Part shown: positions 11,924 to 21,416 of the stretch, in pieces
Numbering within the stretch: the first letter of the stretch is position 1
How the letters are laid out: every line of letters starts with the position of its first letter
DNA from: Prostheceraeus crozeri
Taxonomy: Eukaryota; Platyhelminthes; Polycladida; Euryleptidae
Direction of reading: 5' to 3'
Assembly: GCA_907163375.1 (NCBI GenBank)
Contig: CAJQUW010008928.1
Location: 124,001-188,000, forward strand
Length of the DNA stretch: 64,000 nucleotides
Made by a program: the position numbers and the translations under genes
Notes under the pieces: model-generated
Told to the model about the DNA's origin: nothing
Databases searched by the model: none
The model's input: the letters and a program-made list of their open reading frames with translations, nothing else

Positions 11924-12535
11924 CCTGAAATTGCTAATTTAAGTAGTTAATCAGGGCTAATTAATGACCTTCTTAAGTGACCATTCCAGGAAATAAAATT
12001 TTCTTGAGTTGCATCTTTGTAATAGGGACATCCATAGCAATCAAAATCTGTAGCATTTTTGGATGGGCTCAAATTGCTAATTAAAGTCACTAATTAGGGT
12101 TAATTAATGACCTTCTTAATTGACCATTCCAGGAAATAAAATTTTCTTGAGTTGCATCTTTGTAATAGGGACATCCATAGCAATCAAAATCTGTAGCATT
12201 TTTGGATGGGCTCAAATTGCTAATTAAAGTCACTAATTAGGGTTAATTAATGACCTTCTTAATTGACCATTCCAGGAAATAAAATTTTCTTGAGTTGCAT
12301 CTTTGTAATAGGAACATCCATAGCTATCAAAATCTGTGGCATTTTTGGATGGGCTCAAACTGCTAATTAGATTCGGTTTTTGGGGGTCCTTCGGGGGATC
12401 CCCACCGATTGTTCCAGGATAGCTGGAACTTAAGAATCGACTTTCCGGCAATAGCACGCCACGTCACATGAATTCCGCACCTCAAACCATTCGGGCGCGA
12501 ATTGCTAATTAAAACCCTACTGGGCTCCCGGTCTA
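11924..12535 (-). repeat. Right inverted terminal arm with 143-bp units
   Basis: Inverted counterpart of 1340-2245. Three tandem junctions are visible (GGATGGGCTC near 12061, 12204 and 12347, exactly 143 apart), then the unique terminal part to 12535. It has fewer units than the left arm (three versus five), so the arms differ by array contraction or expansion after or during mobility. Flanked by TAA at 12536-12538. Confidence 0.88.
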
Positions 12536-12604
12536 TAAGGTTTGCTGCACTATACATAACAGTGGTCGTGAACTAACATAACGTAATTATACAATGTACT
12601 TGTA

Positions 12605-13622
12605 CAATGTGTTTCAAAAAGAATCATCCGATTTCATTAGACTATATCTTTCTATTGAATCAACCCACGGCTTCAAAATAAATTTCAAAATATTCGTGGA
12701 GATAACGAGTTTTGTACATCACGCAAGAAAGGGTTCTGTGGTTTTTTCTCTCACACGCCACACATTTTCAAAAATGTCAATTTTTGAGCAAATTTATTTA
12801 CAAAATTTACCATTGTTCAATATGAGCCCATCTGTAAGCTCAGCAAACATGGGGATGATAGTCCACCTCATGCCTCACACATCGAATTCCACTGCTACTC
12901 AAAAACGAAGGAGATTTCGAAAGAGGATTGAGTTCTGCGTTAAGACTTTAAAAGGAAGGAGAGAAAGACTCTCTTTCACGGCTCATCAGTGGCGACGTCA
13001 CATTTCACGTCAATTAAGGTGAAGCGTCATCACGTGAAGATGCATGGATTGGAACAGTTGCATGAGGTACGTGGAACTTCAAATAGTTTCTCTCCAGGTC
13101 AATGTGCTCTGTGTTTTGTCCGGTTTCTTGTGAATGACTTTATTTCTTCGAGGAAGACGTGATCACCGGCATCGAGTATCTGCAAATGCTACAAAACTGA
13201 CTTGTGAGCAGCTTTAGGCAAATTCGAGCAACTTCATCTTTCAACAGGATGGGCAGTATGAAGAGCAAGATTTACTGCATCCACTTCCAAAAATATGGAC
13301 TGAATTGCAGCCTCGCATTACTGAAGCAGAAGCGACATATACTGACGTAGGGCATGAGCTGGACCATTCATCCGATGTTTGTTGATCTTACAGAAGAGCT
13401 CATATTGAACACTTGTTAATTTTGTAAATAAAATTTACCCAAAATTTGACATTTTTGAAAATTTGCGCCATGCCACAGAATGAAGAACCACAACCCGGTT
13501 ATGACATGATGCAAAAAACTTGTTATCTCTAAGAGTATTTTGAAGCTTATTACGAAACTCTGGGTTAATCCAATAGATATATATAGTTCAATGAAATCGG
13601 ATGATTCCTTTTAAACACCATG
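12605..13622. mobile_element. Non-autonomous DNA element with long inverted ends
   Basis: The left end (CAATGTGTTTCAAAAAGAAT) is the inverse of the right end (GGTGTTTAAAAGGAATCATC read on the minus strand). Similarity continues for about 250 bp per side (12605-12855 against 13372-13622), including an inner block around ATTTTCAAAAATGTC. TA flanks both ends (12603-12604, 13623-13624), consistent with a TA target duplication. The 142-residue frame at 12594-13022 begins outside the element and has no recognised domain apart from a basic stretch. Probably a non-autonomous TA-inserting transposon; superfamily not certain. Confidence 0.6.
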
Positions 13623-13624
13623 TA

Positions 13625-14574
13625 TTATGTATACAGCAGCATTGTGCACACTAATTTGTTTATTAAGGAATGCTATTTTACATTATAAGATCCATATAAA
13701 TAATGAAAAGTGAATAGACCTAACTAGTTGCGAAAGCTTATCTTTTGTGCCATTAAATAATATGACCTTATTTAATCGAAATGTAGCGGTCTGTAAGTAC
13801 AGTATCTACATCTTTTCGCCTGCATGCCATACATTAGATGCAAATTTACTTGTTCGTCGCGATTAACATCATAGAATCACCCATCCAACTTATTCAGTCT
13901 GTCCAATCAACAGTCATCAATTATCACCACCTTATATTATCGCCTCAAATTCATGAATTATGCAATTTACATTTAAGCAATACAGAGATTGTTCATTTTA
14001 TGAAGGGCAATTTTTCGCATCACTTTTCCCGCACATTGTTGCTTTCATCTCATCACACTATCATTAACATGCATGTTTTTCGAGCAACAATGCGATAAAT
14101 ACACTTTGATAATCTTAAGAAGCTTTTGACCTGAAGGACTTAATGCGAAACTTTGCAAATAAATCCGAAAAATGAATTTTCTATTAAAGCTGTAGCTGAA
14201 CAAATATGAAAAATCATACTACAATTTGCGTATGAAAATGTTATAGCATGATCACACCACTCGGATCTCATACAAAATTCCGGTGTGATTCATGCGTATG
14301 CAATGTATGCAAAATATGCTTCGCTTTCATAGCATATGAACAGAAGTATGAATCTTATGTATGATACATATGCATGATCATACCCGCAGATTTCCTCGAG
14401 GGATAATATCTAGCTTGTCCTTGTAGTCCGCCAGCCAGAGCAAGTTTCTGCATGGAACGAGGAGGAAAATGAGACTTCCATAGATTGATGCAATACACAC
14501 TCTATGTCTAATACGAATCAGAGCGTCTGTCGAGCTCTGTATTATTAGAATGCTATATATTCGTCAATACAAAG
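13625..14574. other. Non-coding spacer
   Basis: AT-rich, with repeated catATGcat-like motifs around 14170-14390 and no recognised gene, RNA or element end. Confidence 0.4.
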
Positions 14575-14699
14575 AGCGGTACATGACGCAGAAGACATAC
14601 ATATGGACAGCAAAAATCAAGTTACATAGGAAAATTTAACAAGTCAGGTAACATAGGAACATTTACAAAAACCAAATTACATAAGAATATTTACAAAAA

Positions 14700-15906
14700 T
14701 CAAGTTGCAGAAGAGTATTTTACAAAGGAATTAGAATACAGTTTGGGTTTTCTGAAGCGGGGAAGAAGGGAGCGGCAGTGCCTGAGACGGCAATCATTCC
14801 TGATCAAGAAGAACTGGGACAGCGGGTGGATGTCAATGTTATCAACTACTTTCTTAATAAGCTTAATACACGAGCGATCTAACCTGGTACGGAGGCTGGG
14901 AATATGCGTTTTGTTGGCCCATTTAGCTGCAAGACGATCAAGCCGTTCAAGTTTCACAAAATGTCTTTGAGGAAGATCACAAATTATGGGCCAGCAGTAC
15001 GTCATATGACAGTAAACATAGCTAAGATAAGCTTGCCAGATAATAGGGGAGCAGTTTGAATTTTGTTTTAATTTTTTAACGAGGGCAAGACTCTTACAAC
15101 ATTTTTTATACAAAATGGGAAAATGGTCATCCCAGCTCAAATCGGAAGAAAAAGTGACTCCCAAAATTCTAACATTGTTCACGCAATCAATAACACAGTT
15201 ACCCAAGGATACAGTTGAAGGAGGAGATACTGTAGAAGTCCGGGAAAAATGCATAAATTTTGTCTTTTCAGAGTTGATGGAAAGCTTTTTACACCCAGCC
15301 CAAGTAACAACATCATTCACATAAGATTGAAAGTTGGAGGAGGTCTTATCATCTCCGAAGTGGAGGAGGGTGACATCATCTGCATAGATAATAGCTTTGG
15401 TGTGCGGGAAATCAGGGAAGTCATCAACCAGAATGGCAAAAAGGAACGGGCCCAAAATGGACCCTTGAGGAACCCCACTCGAAATGGTCTTCCAGTCCGC
15501 AACATGTCCATTGTGGGCCACACGCTGGAGGCGACTGGAGAGAAAACTGTATATCATTTCAACTGCAGGGGGAGAACAACCGAAGCGATTGACGAGAGAC
15601 TCAAGAAGGGTGCGGTGACTGACAGAATCAAACGCTTTCTTGAAGTCGATGGCCAAAAGGGAGCAATGATTGGAGGCATTTTGAGAAATATGCTGAAGAA
15701 TGCTAAGTCTAATGGTTAATAACGCATTGGTGCAACCACCAAAGCGATTAGGGAGAAAGCCAAACTGATGGCCAAGAAGTTTCTGAGAGAGAGAAGGCAA
15801 GAGAACCCTGTCTCTAATGACTTTCTCTAAAACTTTTCTGGCAAAGGGAAGGATTGAAATGGGACGGTAATCTGAACGGCCTTTAGGAAGTGGAGAAATA
15901 TTAGCC
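14700..15906 (-). pseudogene. LINE reverse transcriptase
   Basis: A 366-residue frame (15800 to 14700) plus upstream residues in another frame, through YRPISILPFARKVLE near 15830-15870. Motifs: GHQFGFLPNRFGGC, AIDFKKAFDSVSHRTL, SSGVPQGSILGPFLF, AIIYADDVTLLHF and INSEKTKFMHFS. These are palm and finger blocks of CR1/jockey-group enzymes, with the YADD site intact. The frame ends at 14700 after a basic C-terminal region (LPRFRKPKLYSNSF). A frameshift near 15800-15830 separates fingers from palm, so the copy is defective despite the long frame. Confidence 0.8.
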
Positions 15907-16051
15907 TTTTTCCAAGATGAGGGAAACGTAGCAGTCTGTAAAGATAAATTGATGATAACAGTAAGGGGAAAGGCAAGAATGTGAGCAAAATGCCTGAAGA
16001 AAAAGCCAGGTACCCCATCCGGTCCAGCAGAGTTGGTCTTGCTAGACTTAA

Positions 16052-16699
16052 TTAAGTCAAAAACCTGAAAACCTCTACAAAGGGACTGAACGACTGAGAG
16101 AATGGGCGTTTATCACGAAATTCGTGAATGTCAGCAGGTGAAAAGGAGGCCTGAAACTTATCATTCAGACTGCACACATCTTTCTTCTCCAAGTGAGAGT
16201 TCCGAGAAGAGTAACACAACTGGGATTTAATGCAATTCCACCTGTCGGACTGGGACTGGGATTGAATCCTGGAGAAGTAGCTGGACTTTGCTTTGGCCAA
16301 GGCTGAAATGAATTTCTCCCGAAGCTGAAGATATTTTGGATAATGCCTACGGTTCAAGGCTTTGTCCCTTGCGTCCGATAACGCCTTCAGGGCTGGGGAC
16401 AACCAAGGTGGGTCAGAAGAGCGCATTCTCACGGTTTTTTGGGGAAAGAAGTTTTCAAGGCAAAATGAAAGGACAGACTGGAATTGATCAACAGCAACAT
16501 CAATGTCACTATCATTCAGGCAAAAATTATACCAATCAATAGACGACAAAAATGAATGACAGGCAGCAAAGGAGGAAGGGGAAAAAGATCGAGTAACAAT
16601 TTTCTTGGTAACGGGTTTCGGGACTGAACCAACGCTCTTCACGACAACACCTTTGTGATCAGAGCGACCCAAAGGGGCAACACAAAAAGCAGGCTGCAT
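16052..16699 (-). pseudogene. LINE endonuclease tail and linker
   Basis: 215-residue frame with GRSDHKGVVVKSV, the last catalytic block (SDH) of an AP-endonuclease, then a linker with WLSPALKALSDARDKALNRR and a Lys/Gln/Ser-rich stretch typical of the region between endonuclease and reverse transcriptase. The upstream endonuclease is missing. A frame break near 16690 leaves a little more endonuclease sequence (NRVWLEEKP, 16695-16735) in another frame. Part of the LINE at 14575-16790. Confidence 0.7.
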
Positions 16700-16884
16700 G
16701 GTTTCTCTTCTAGCCAGACACGATTAAAGAAAAGCGTTAATCCAATGGGATGCAGATTGATTTTTTTGGCAAAAATGTGCATGCGTTATTATCATGATTC
16801 TGATCGGTAATTCATGCGAGAATGAGGTAAACTGTGGATTGAATTGCTCAAACTGCTAGTGTTTACGGACCATCTGACTTATAC

Positions 16885-16932
16885 TTATGCGTTTAACGTC
16901 CGTTTTCTCCGACTTCATAGGGTTGGACGATG
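16885..16932. repeat. Dispersed-repeat core (TTTAACGTCCGTTTTC ... GGGTTGGACG)
   Basis: The pair TTTAACGTCCGTTTTC and GGGTTGGACG separated by a short variable insert resembles a core I recall from short interspersed repeats of molluscs. No flanking tRNA-like head is seen. Recognition is from memory of the pattern and is uncertain. Confidence 0.35.
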
Positions 16933-17089
16933 CTTCCCAATGCTGTGGATCGCAGAGCGCCAGCGTTGACGAGGCTTCTTAAATCTGAATGTGTTTGGCT
17001 TCATAGAAAGGGGTGCATGAACATGATAGGAAGTGACCTGAAGATATTCCATGTCAAGAATTGTGACTCTGGGCATACACCTAGTACTT

Positions 17090-17511
17090 TTCGCTTAATC
17101 ATAGAAAACATAGAAAATTTCATTTTTTGTCAAAAACATCAATCTGCGTCCCATTAGAGTAACATGCATTTTTCTTTGATCATGCCTAGCAAGAATAGGA
17201 CTTGGCAGACATCACACAACACAGACTTCTATTCCAGAGGGACAAAAATAACGATATTTCAGGAAATCTTTGAAAATACGCTTAAAATAGAAGTCATGAA
17301 AGTCTTAGTCATGCGGCTTGGATTTACAAATTCCACAACAAAATTGCGAAAGGGTGGACCGAATGGCCCCATGCATAGAGTTAAACTGAAGCCTGTTCTT
17401 GCTCGTTTTATGCGGTTTCAGTCAGCTGTATATGAATCGACACTCGATAAACTGTCAGGATTGTTAAGAGGCAGAATAATTCTTACATATACCCACGAAT
17501 TCCTCCTTTAG
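17090..17511 (+). pseudogene. Possible LINE ORF1-type protein fragment
   Basis: A 115-residue frame (17164-17511) contains KIEVMKVLVMRLGF and KPVLARFMRFQSAVY, then LRGRIILTYTHEF. The order (helix with RLG, then KP-V-ARF-RFQ, then GRIIL) resembles the RNA-binding part of LINE ORF1 proteins (RxGxxxxxRPVLVRF). Just upstream, 17100-17160 is an inverted copy of sequence at 16735-16790 beside the LINE endonuclease tail, so two LINE pieces may meet here in opposite orientation. No complete domain. Confidence 0.35.
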
Positions 17512-18226
17512 ATAATCAGGTGCTATGAATATACTTAAAAGTATGAAATCAAACCAAAAAGGTGCTAAAACAGAACTTTCATTTTCGCATCTTGTTCATT
17601 CTTGAAACATACGTTGATCATCATAGATATAAAGAAATAATTAACTAAGTGATCATCAAATCGGAATGTCATAGAGAAATGGGAAGCTTATGTAGAATGG
17701 CCCATTTCATTGTCACAATGAGTTCATTCGGACAAAGATATACTCACACGTCGTCATGCCAGCACTCGTGCACGACGAAAATCATTGCCCTTTCCTGCTT
17801 TTTCGTGTAAATGTGAAGCGCAACATTAGAAATCTCACCTTGTAGATGCGCCGTCTCGAAGATTTGGACCACAAGCATATTGGAGAATAATGCTGCAATG
17901 ATTATTTACATCAGCGCATGAGTGCTGAGCAGTCCTACAACAAAAAATGCGGAATTGACTGAAATGCCACTCTGGTATCGAAAAATCAAATAGAAACAAA
18001 GCATAAAAGCATCAACAACTATGCAAATAATATTTGATGGAAACTCTGTAGTTCCAATGGTTAACATGTCCTAAAAACCTTTTCAACCCTCGCGAAACAC
18101 GAAACTAAACATTTGAAATTTTGTTCAGATAATGCTTAAATGCGGAATTAAAACAGCGAACTTTAAAAAAGGATTGTGTGACGATGCAAGACGATAGTTT
18201 CAGAAAAGAAAATGTCTTTTCAAATC
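17512..18226. other. Non-coding spacer
   Basis: No coding domain, RNA gene or element boundary recognised. Confidence 0.4.
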
Positions 18227-18639
18227 AAAATAATGATTTCAAAAACAGGAAAAAGGAAAATAAAACTTAACTCATTCTAATAAATTTTATCTTGAGCACT
18301 TTCGATGACTCTAGTCATAAGATACGTCATTTATAAGAGGATTCTAAACAATCTTGCACTGAAAGTTATAAACATTCAAATTACATAGCTATGAAAATAG
18401 ATTAAGTAAAAAAATATGCATAGGTACATAATATAAAGGTACATACAATGTACCTATGCATAATTTTTTACTTAATCTATTTTCATAGCTATGTAATTTG
18501 AATGTCTATAACTTTCAGTGCAAGATTGTTTAGAATCCTCTTATAAATGACGTATCTTATGACTAGAGTCATCGAAAGCGCTCAAGATAAAATTTATTAT
18601 AATGGGTTTAGTTTTATTTTCCTTGATAAAATAATGATT
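18227..18639. repeat. Large near-perfect palindrome with flanking direct repeats
   Basis: Arms of about 176 bp (18253-18428 and 18449-18624) are inverted copies with very few mismatches, separated by a 20-bp centre around ATAATATAAAGGTACATACA. The 12-mer AAAATAATGATT occurs on both outer sides (18227-18238 and 18628-18639), suggesting insertion with target duplication. No protein is encoded. It could be a foldback miniature transposon, or an inverted duplication formed by strand switching. Confidence 0.85.
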
Positions 18640-19394
18640 GTTGGAACCAGGTATACATACTTCGACTAAATTCCGGACCAGCACTATTTGATTATTACGG
18701 TTTCTTATATTCCCAAAATGCTTTTCCTGGGATCCAGGTAAATTTTTAGAATTTCATGCGGGGAGGTAATGCTTGCCAAAATGTTGCGGTACATCGAAAT
18801 ATTGCATGACAGCCAGCACATTATATAGAATATAGGCAATAATCACATCACTTGCTAAACCTGTCATACTCTATTGTGACGGTATGGTCATTGGTCACGT
18901 AATAGATGCTACCAAGTACACTTTTTAGTACAGTCAATCTATAAGGTAAAAGCAATACACTAAACCGAAAATGATAAAAGCCAGTAATTAAATCAAAATG
19001 AAATTTTATCATCCATGAATTCTATGATGACAATTAATTAGACACAAAGTACATGTAACTCTACATGTATATCTACATGTTACTCTACTAATGCAAAATC
19101 CTATTCGTTGTCTTTTAAGGCTTCAATAGGAAAGGGACTAATGCAAGTACATACGATATAGTAAGGACTTAACTTAATTGGAGTCACATACGAATTATGA
19201 AAAATTGCTCACTTGAACGTTCCTCGATTACGAATTCTATTGCTATACTTACTACAACGCGTGGGTAATACTTTATCAATTTGGTCAACTTTGTTCTAAC
19301 GATGACAGTCACCACACCTTGAGCAAAAGAGAAATGATTTAGCTAAACAAATTAAGTATAATTAGACAGATATCAATCCGTACTTTTCCGATTG
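18640..19394. other. Non-coding spacer
   Basis: No feature recognised. It contains ACATGTA-type short palindromes near 19050-19090 that are common throughout the window. Confidence 0.4.
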
Positions 19395-19402
19395 ATTATA
19401 AT

Positions 19403-20059
19403 TTGGGCAATTTTTATGACCAAAAACTAGAAAAACTATGACCTAATAAACTTAAAGTATAACCAAATATGATCTCAAAACTCAAAATGTGACCAAAACA
19501 TTACCAAAAAATCTAAAATTGTAACTTAAATCGATTTAGAAATCTTGAAATATAGCAAAACCTGTGCTTCCAATGTCAGGCAAAAAGTTAAAGTGTTCAA
19601 TTTACGACAAATAAAGCGATTTATCTCAAACTTGTACCACACTATAACCACAGTATACCCATTTACAGCTTGTACGAAAGAGTAATGTAATTTACTACTT
19701 TGATGTTAAAAAATGTTTGTCTTTGCATAGCATCTTCTTCAACATGGAGAAAAGCGCTCTGCCGAAGCAGCGGTTGGCTGACAAGGAAAGGTCCACGACA
19801 GACGAGCCAATCCTGGCGCCGCCGGTAACATTCACATCTGTGGGCAATGCATGCATTGGAACTGTCCTCAGACTGCATCGCGCTGCTGAGAAGACCAATA
19901 TTGCGTCATTCTGCAAGCATCAGTCATGTTCTATTCCTCTTTCCGGCAACTCTAACAGTCTAAAACTACAGAAAAATGACCAAAATATGATCAGACACAG
20001 AAAATATGACAATATGACCTTACCCTAAAAATATGACATGCCATAAAAAAATTGCCCTA
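19403..20059. mobile_element. Non-autonomous hAT-type element
   Basis: The ends are TTGGGCAATTTTTATG and, inverted on the right, TAGGGCAATTTTTTATG. An exact 8-bp target duplication ATTATAAT lies at 19395-19402 and 20060-20067. A TAGGG start with an 8-bp duplication fits the hAT superfamily. Both subterminal regions carry repeated TATGACCA-type words. The internal frames (for example 19717-20028) show no transposase domain, so this is a 657-bp deletion derivative. Confidence 0.8.
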
Positions 20060-20067
20060 ATTATAAT

Positions 20068-20955
20068 GAATGAATGATGGTTCACCGTCACTACTCCTCA
20101 TGCTGGAGGCTTAGATGGTGCTGACATAGTCAGAATTTCGTATTCTTTGGTAACAACCAAATTCAGGTGATGACTGCATATGATAGTCTATAAAAATAAA
20201 GTTCATTCCATCACTTGAATTTGCCTCTTTCCAAAGAAAATAAAATTATGACTCATAGCAGATGCACACTGTAGTCAGAATTCTGCAGCGTTGCGATGTG
20301 ATATTTTAGCCTGGGTGCCCTTCTTGCAGACTTCCAATGATACTTTCGGGGCTCGACCACTATTGATTAGAACATACGGCTGATTTTATTAACTGTGCGA
20401 ATTTAACAATCGAAATTAATTTTATATTTCACAGTGCAATAATCTCATGATTATTGCATCCATAGATGCTGTCAAAATTTTCATACTAGATGTCAATTTT
20501 CTATTATGATCCTTTTTAATTACGATAATCCGATTTATAGCAGTCCATTGAAATAACATCACAGTTTCCGGGCAATGTCGAACAGTGGGTAATAACCTCG
20601 ATACAGCCCAGACTTCGGGCGATAATGCTAGGCCCACGGGCATCTGCGCAGCCATCGGGTCATATGGCACTATCGCCCTCGTTTGTAGGGCTGCATCTAT
20701 ATATCAATTACGATAATCAGAGGGTACGTTGGTGCCCTCGGATTGTCGTTATTAAAGACCGATTCAGATGGTTATTATAACAATTGTAGTCCGAATAAGA
20801 AGTCTATTATACAGCTTGCCTAAATGCCACTTTCTTCATTTAAGCCGGTAAAACTCACTGAATCTGCATGCATTATAAAATGACATTTAAGCCCGCAAAC
20901 AGTAGATATGAATATTTGCTTATACATCATAGATCTATGACAACGTTGTAAAAAT
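20068..20955. other. Non-coding region with fragment of a dispersed repeat
   Basis: Around 20310-20365, the stretch GTGCCCTTC...CTTCCAATG...TTTCGGGGCTCGACC is shared with 46549-46595 inside another element. Around 20705-20760, TGCCCTC..TTGT.GTTATTAAAG resembles 24486-24540. No gene is recognised. Confidence 0.45.
20600..20697. repeat. GC-rich hairpin
   Basis: Left arm 20600-20628 (GATACAGCCC...GGGCGATAATGC) pairs with right arm 20667-20697 (GCACTATCGCCC...GGGCTGCATC). The loop is about 38 nt, with AGGCCCACGGGCATCTGCGC inside, itself partly self-complementary. It stands out in an AT-rich area; probably the core of a small inverted-repeat element. Confidence 0.6.
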
Positions 20956-21004
20956 GTAGCTACTGGATGAGCCCAGACTCTCACAGAGAGAACGACCATA
21001 TTTG

Positions 21005-21060
21005 CCGATCCATTTCGAGTTTATTTAAAACCCATCTTCAGTACAGAAGCTGAGACAACT
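21005..21060 (-). ncRNA. Possible hammerhead-like core in the Penelope tail
   Basis: On the element's sense strand, CTGAAGA is followed by a short potential stem (GGGTTT with AAACTC) and then GAAA. This is the spacing of the hammerhead core CUGANGA-stem II-GAAA. Penelope-like elements are known to carry hammerhead ribozymes. Stem I is not convincing and one closing pair is off, so this may be a decayed motif. Confidence 0.3.
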
Positions 21061-21155
21061 GTTTTTTACATGGATAAATCATGTTCAATGCAATGTTCAA
21101 TACTAAAAGATGCTAAAATTAGAACATAATTTAGAGGTGCACATATGAAGAGTTC

Positions 21156-21414
21156 TCATTTATTAAACAGTAGTACTCGATTTAATACATAACGTCTCTG
21201 CAAAAACAAAACTTTGAAGTCCTCTTGGCTTGCTTCGTGTGGATGACAGCTCACTTCGGTAGGTACTGGATTTCCTCTCAGATGGTCGTTCACTCTCGTG
21301 ATTAGGTGTCTCTATGTCTCACCAATGTGACAGTTTGAGCATTGTCTGCATGTAACAATAGATCACGGGAGACTTTATCTTTATTAGGAAGAATTGCTGA
21401 GGTATTGAAAGTTT
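21156..21414 (-). pseudogene. GIY-YIG endonuclease remnant of the Penelope-like element
   Basis: In the leftward frame: LPNKD, then VTCRQCSNCHIGET, a stop, RHLITRVNDHLRGNPVP and CHPHEASQEDFKVLFLQRRY. The two CxxC-like cysteine pairs followed by IGET and RHLxxRVxDH fit the C-terminal GIY-YIG nuclease of Penelope-like elements. The frame ends at 21156-21158. It is defective, with at least one in-frame stop (at the GET-stop-RHL site) and the Tc1-like insertion just upstream. Confidence 0.7.
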
Positions 21415-21416
21415 TA

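Larger units (their letters stand above)
1340..12535 (+). mobile_element. 11.2 kb Academ-like DNA transposon
   Basis: The two ends are inverted copies starting TAGACCGGGAGCCCAG. They are flanked by TAA at 1337-1339 and 12536-12538, a 3-bp target duplication. Each arm has about 170 bp of unique sequence followed by tandem 143-bp units. Inside is one rightward coding region (4026-11723) for a Cys/His-rich transposase-like protein followed by a FEN/XPG-like nuclease region, split by an antisense LINE. A 3-4 bp duplication, great length, and an XPG-type nuclease together with a transposase are known features of the Academ superfamily in some lineages; the assignment here is inference from that combination. 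PIF/Harbinger also duplicates TAA, but its transposase is unlike this protein. The copy is inactive: it carries several frameshifts, stops and the LINE. Confidence 0.75.
14575..16790 (-). mobile_element. Second LINE, 5' truncated, antisense
   Basis: Leftward-reading non-LTR element. It keeps the tail of an endonuclease (GRSDHKGVVV, near 16650-16690), the linker, and a long reverse transcriptase (14700-15900). Its 3' end (14600-14705) contains about four imperfect 28-bp repeats with the pattern ATCAAGTTACATAGGAAyATTTAC, overlapping the last codons. A different lineage from the LINE at 6574-9524: the reverse transcriptase has IDFKKAFDSVSH and IYADDVTLL and lacks the ARTAQLWNQLP tail. The 5' boundary is approximate. 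Confidence 0.8.

Noticed and set aside
15115-15719. Plus-strand frame of 156 codons over the second LINE
   Set aside because: Antisense of the reverse transcriptase palm region.
20422-20670. Minus-strand 82-codon frame
   Set aside because: It covers the GC-rich hairpin; no domain.
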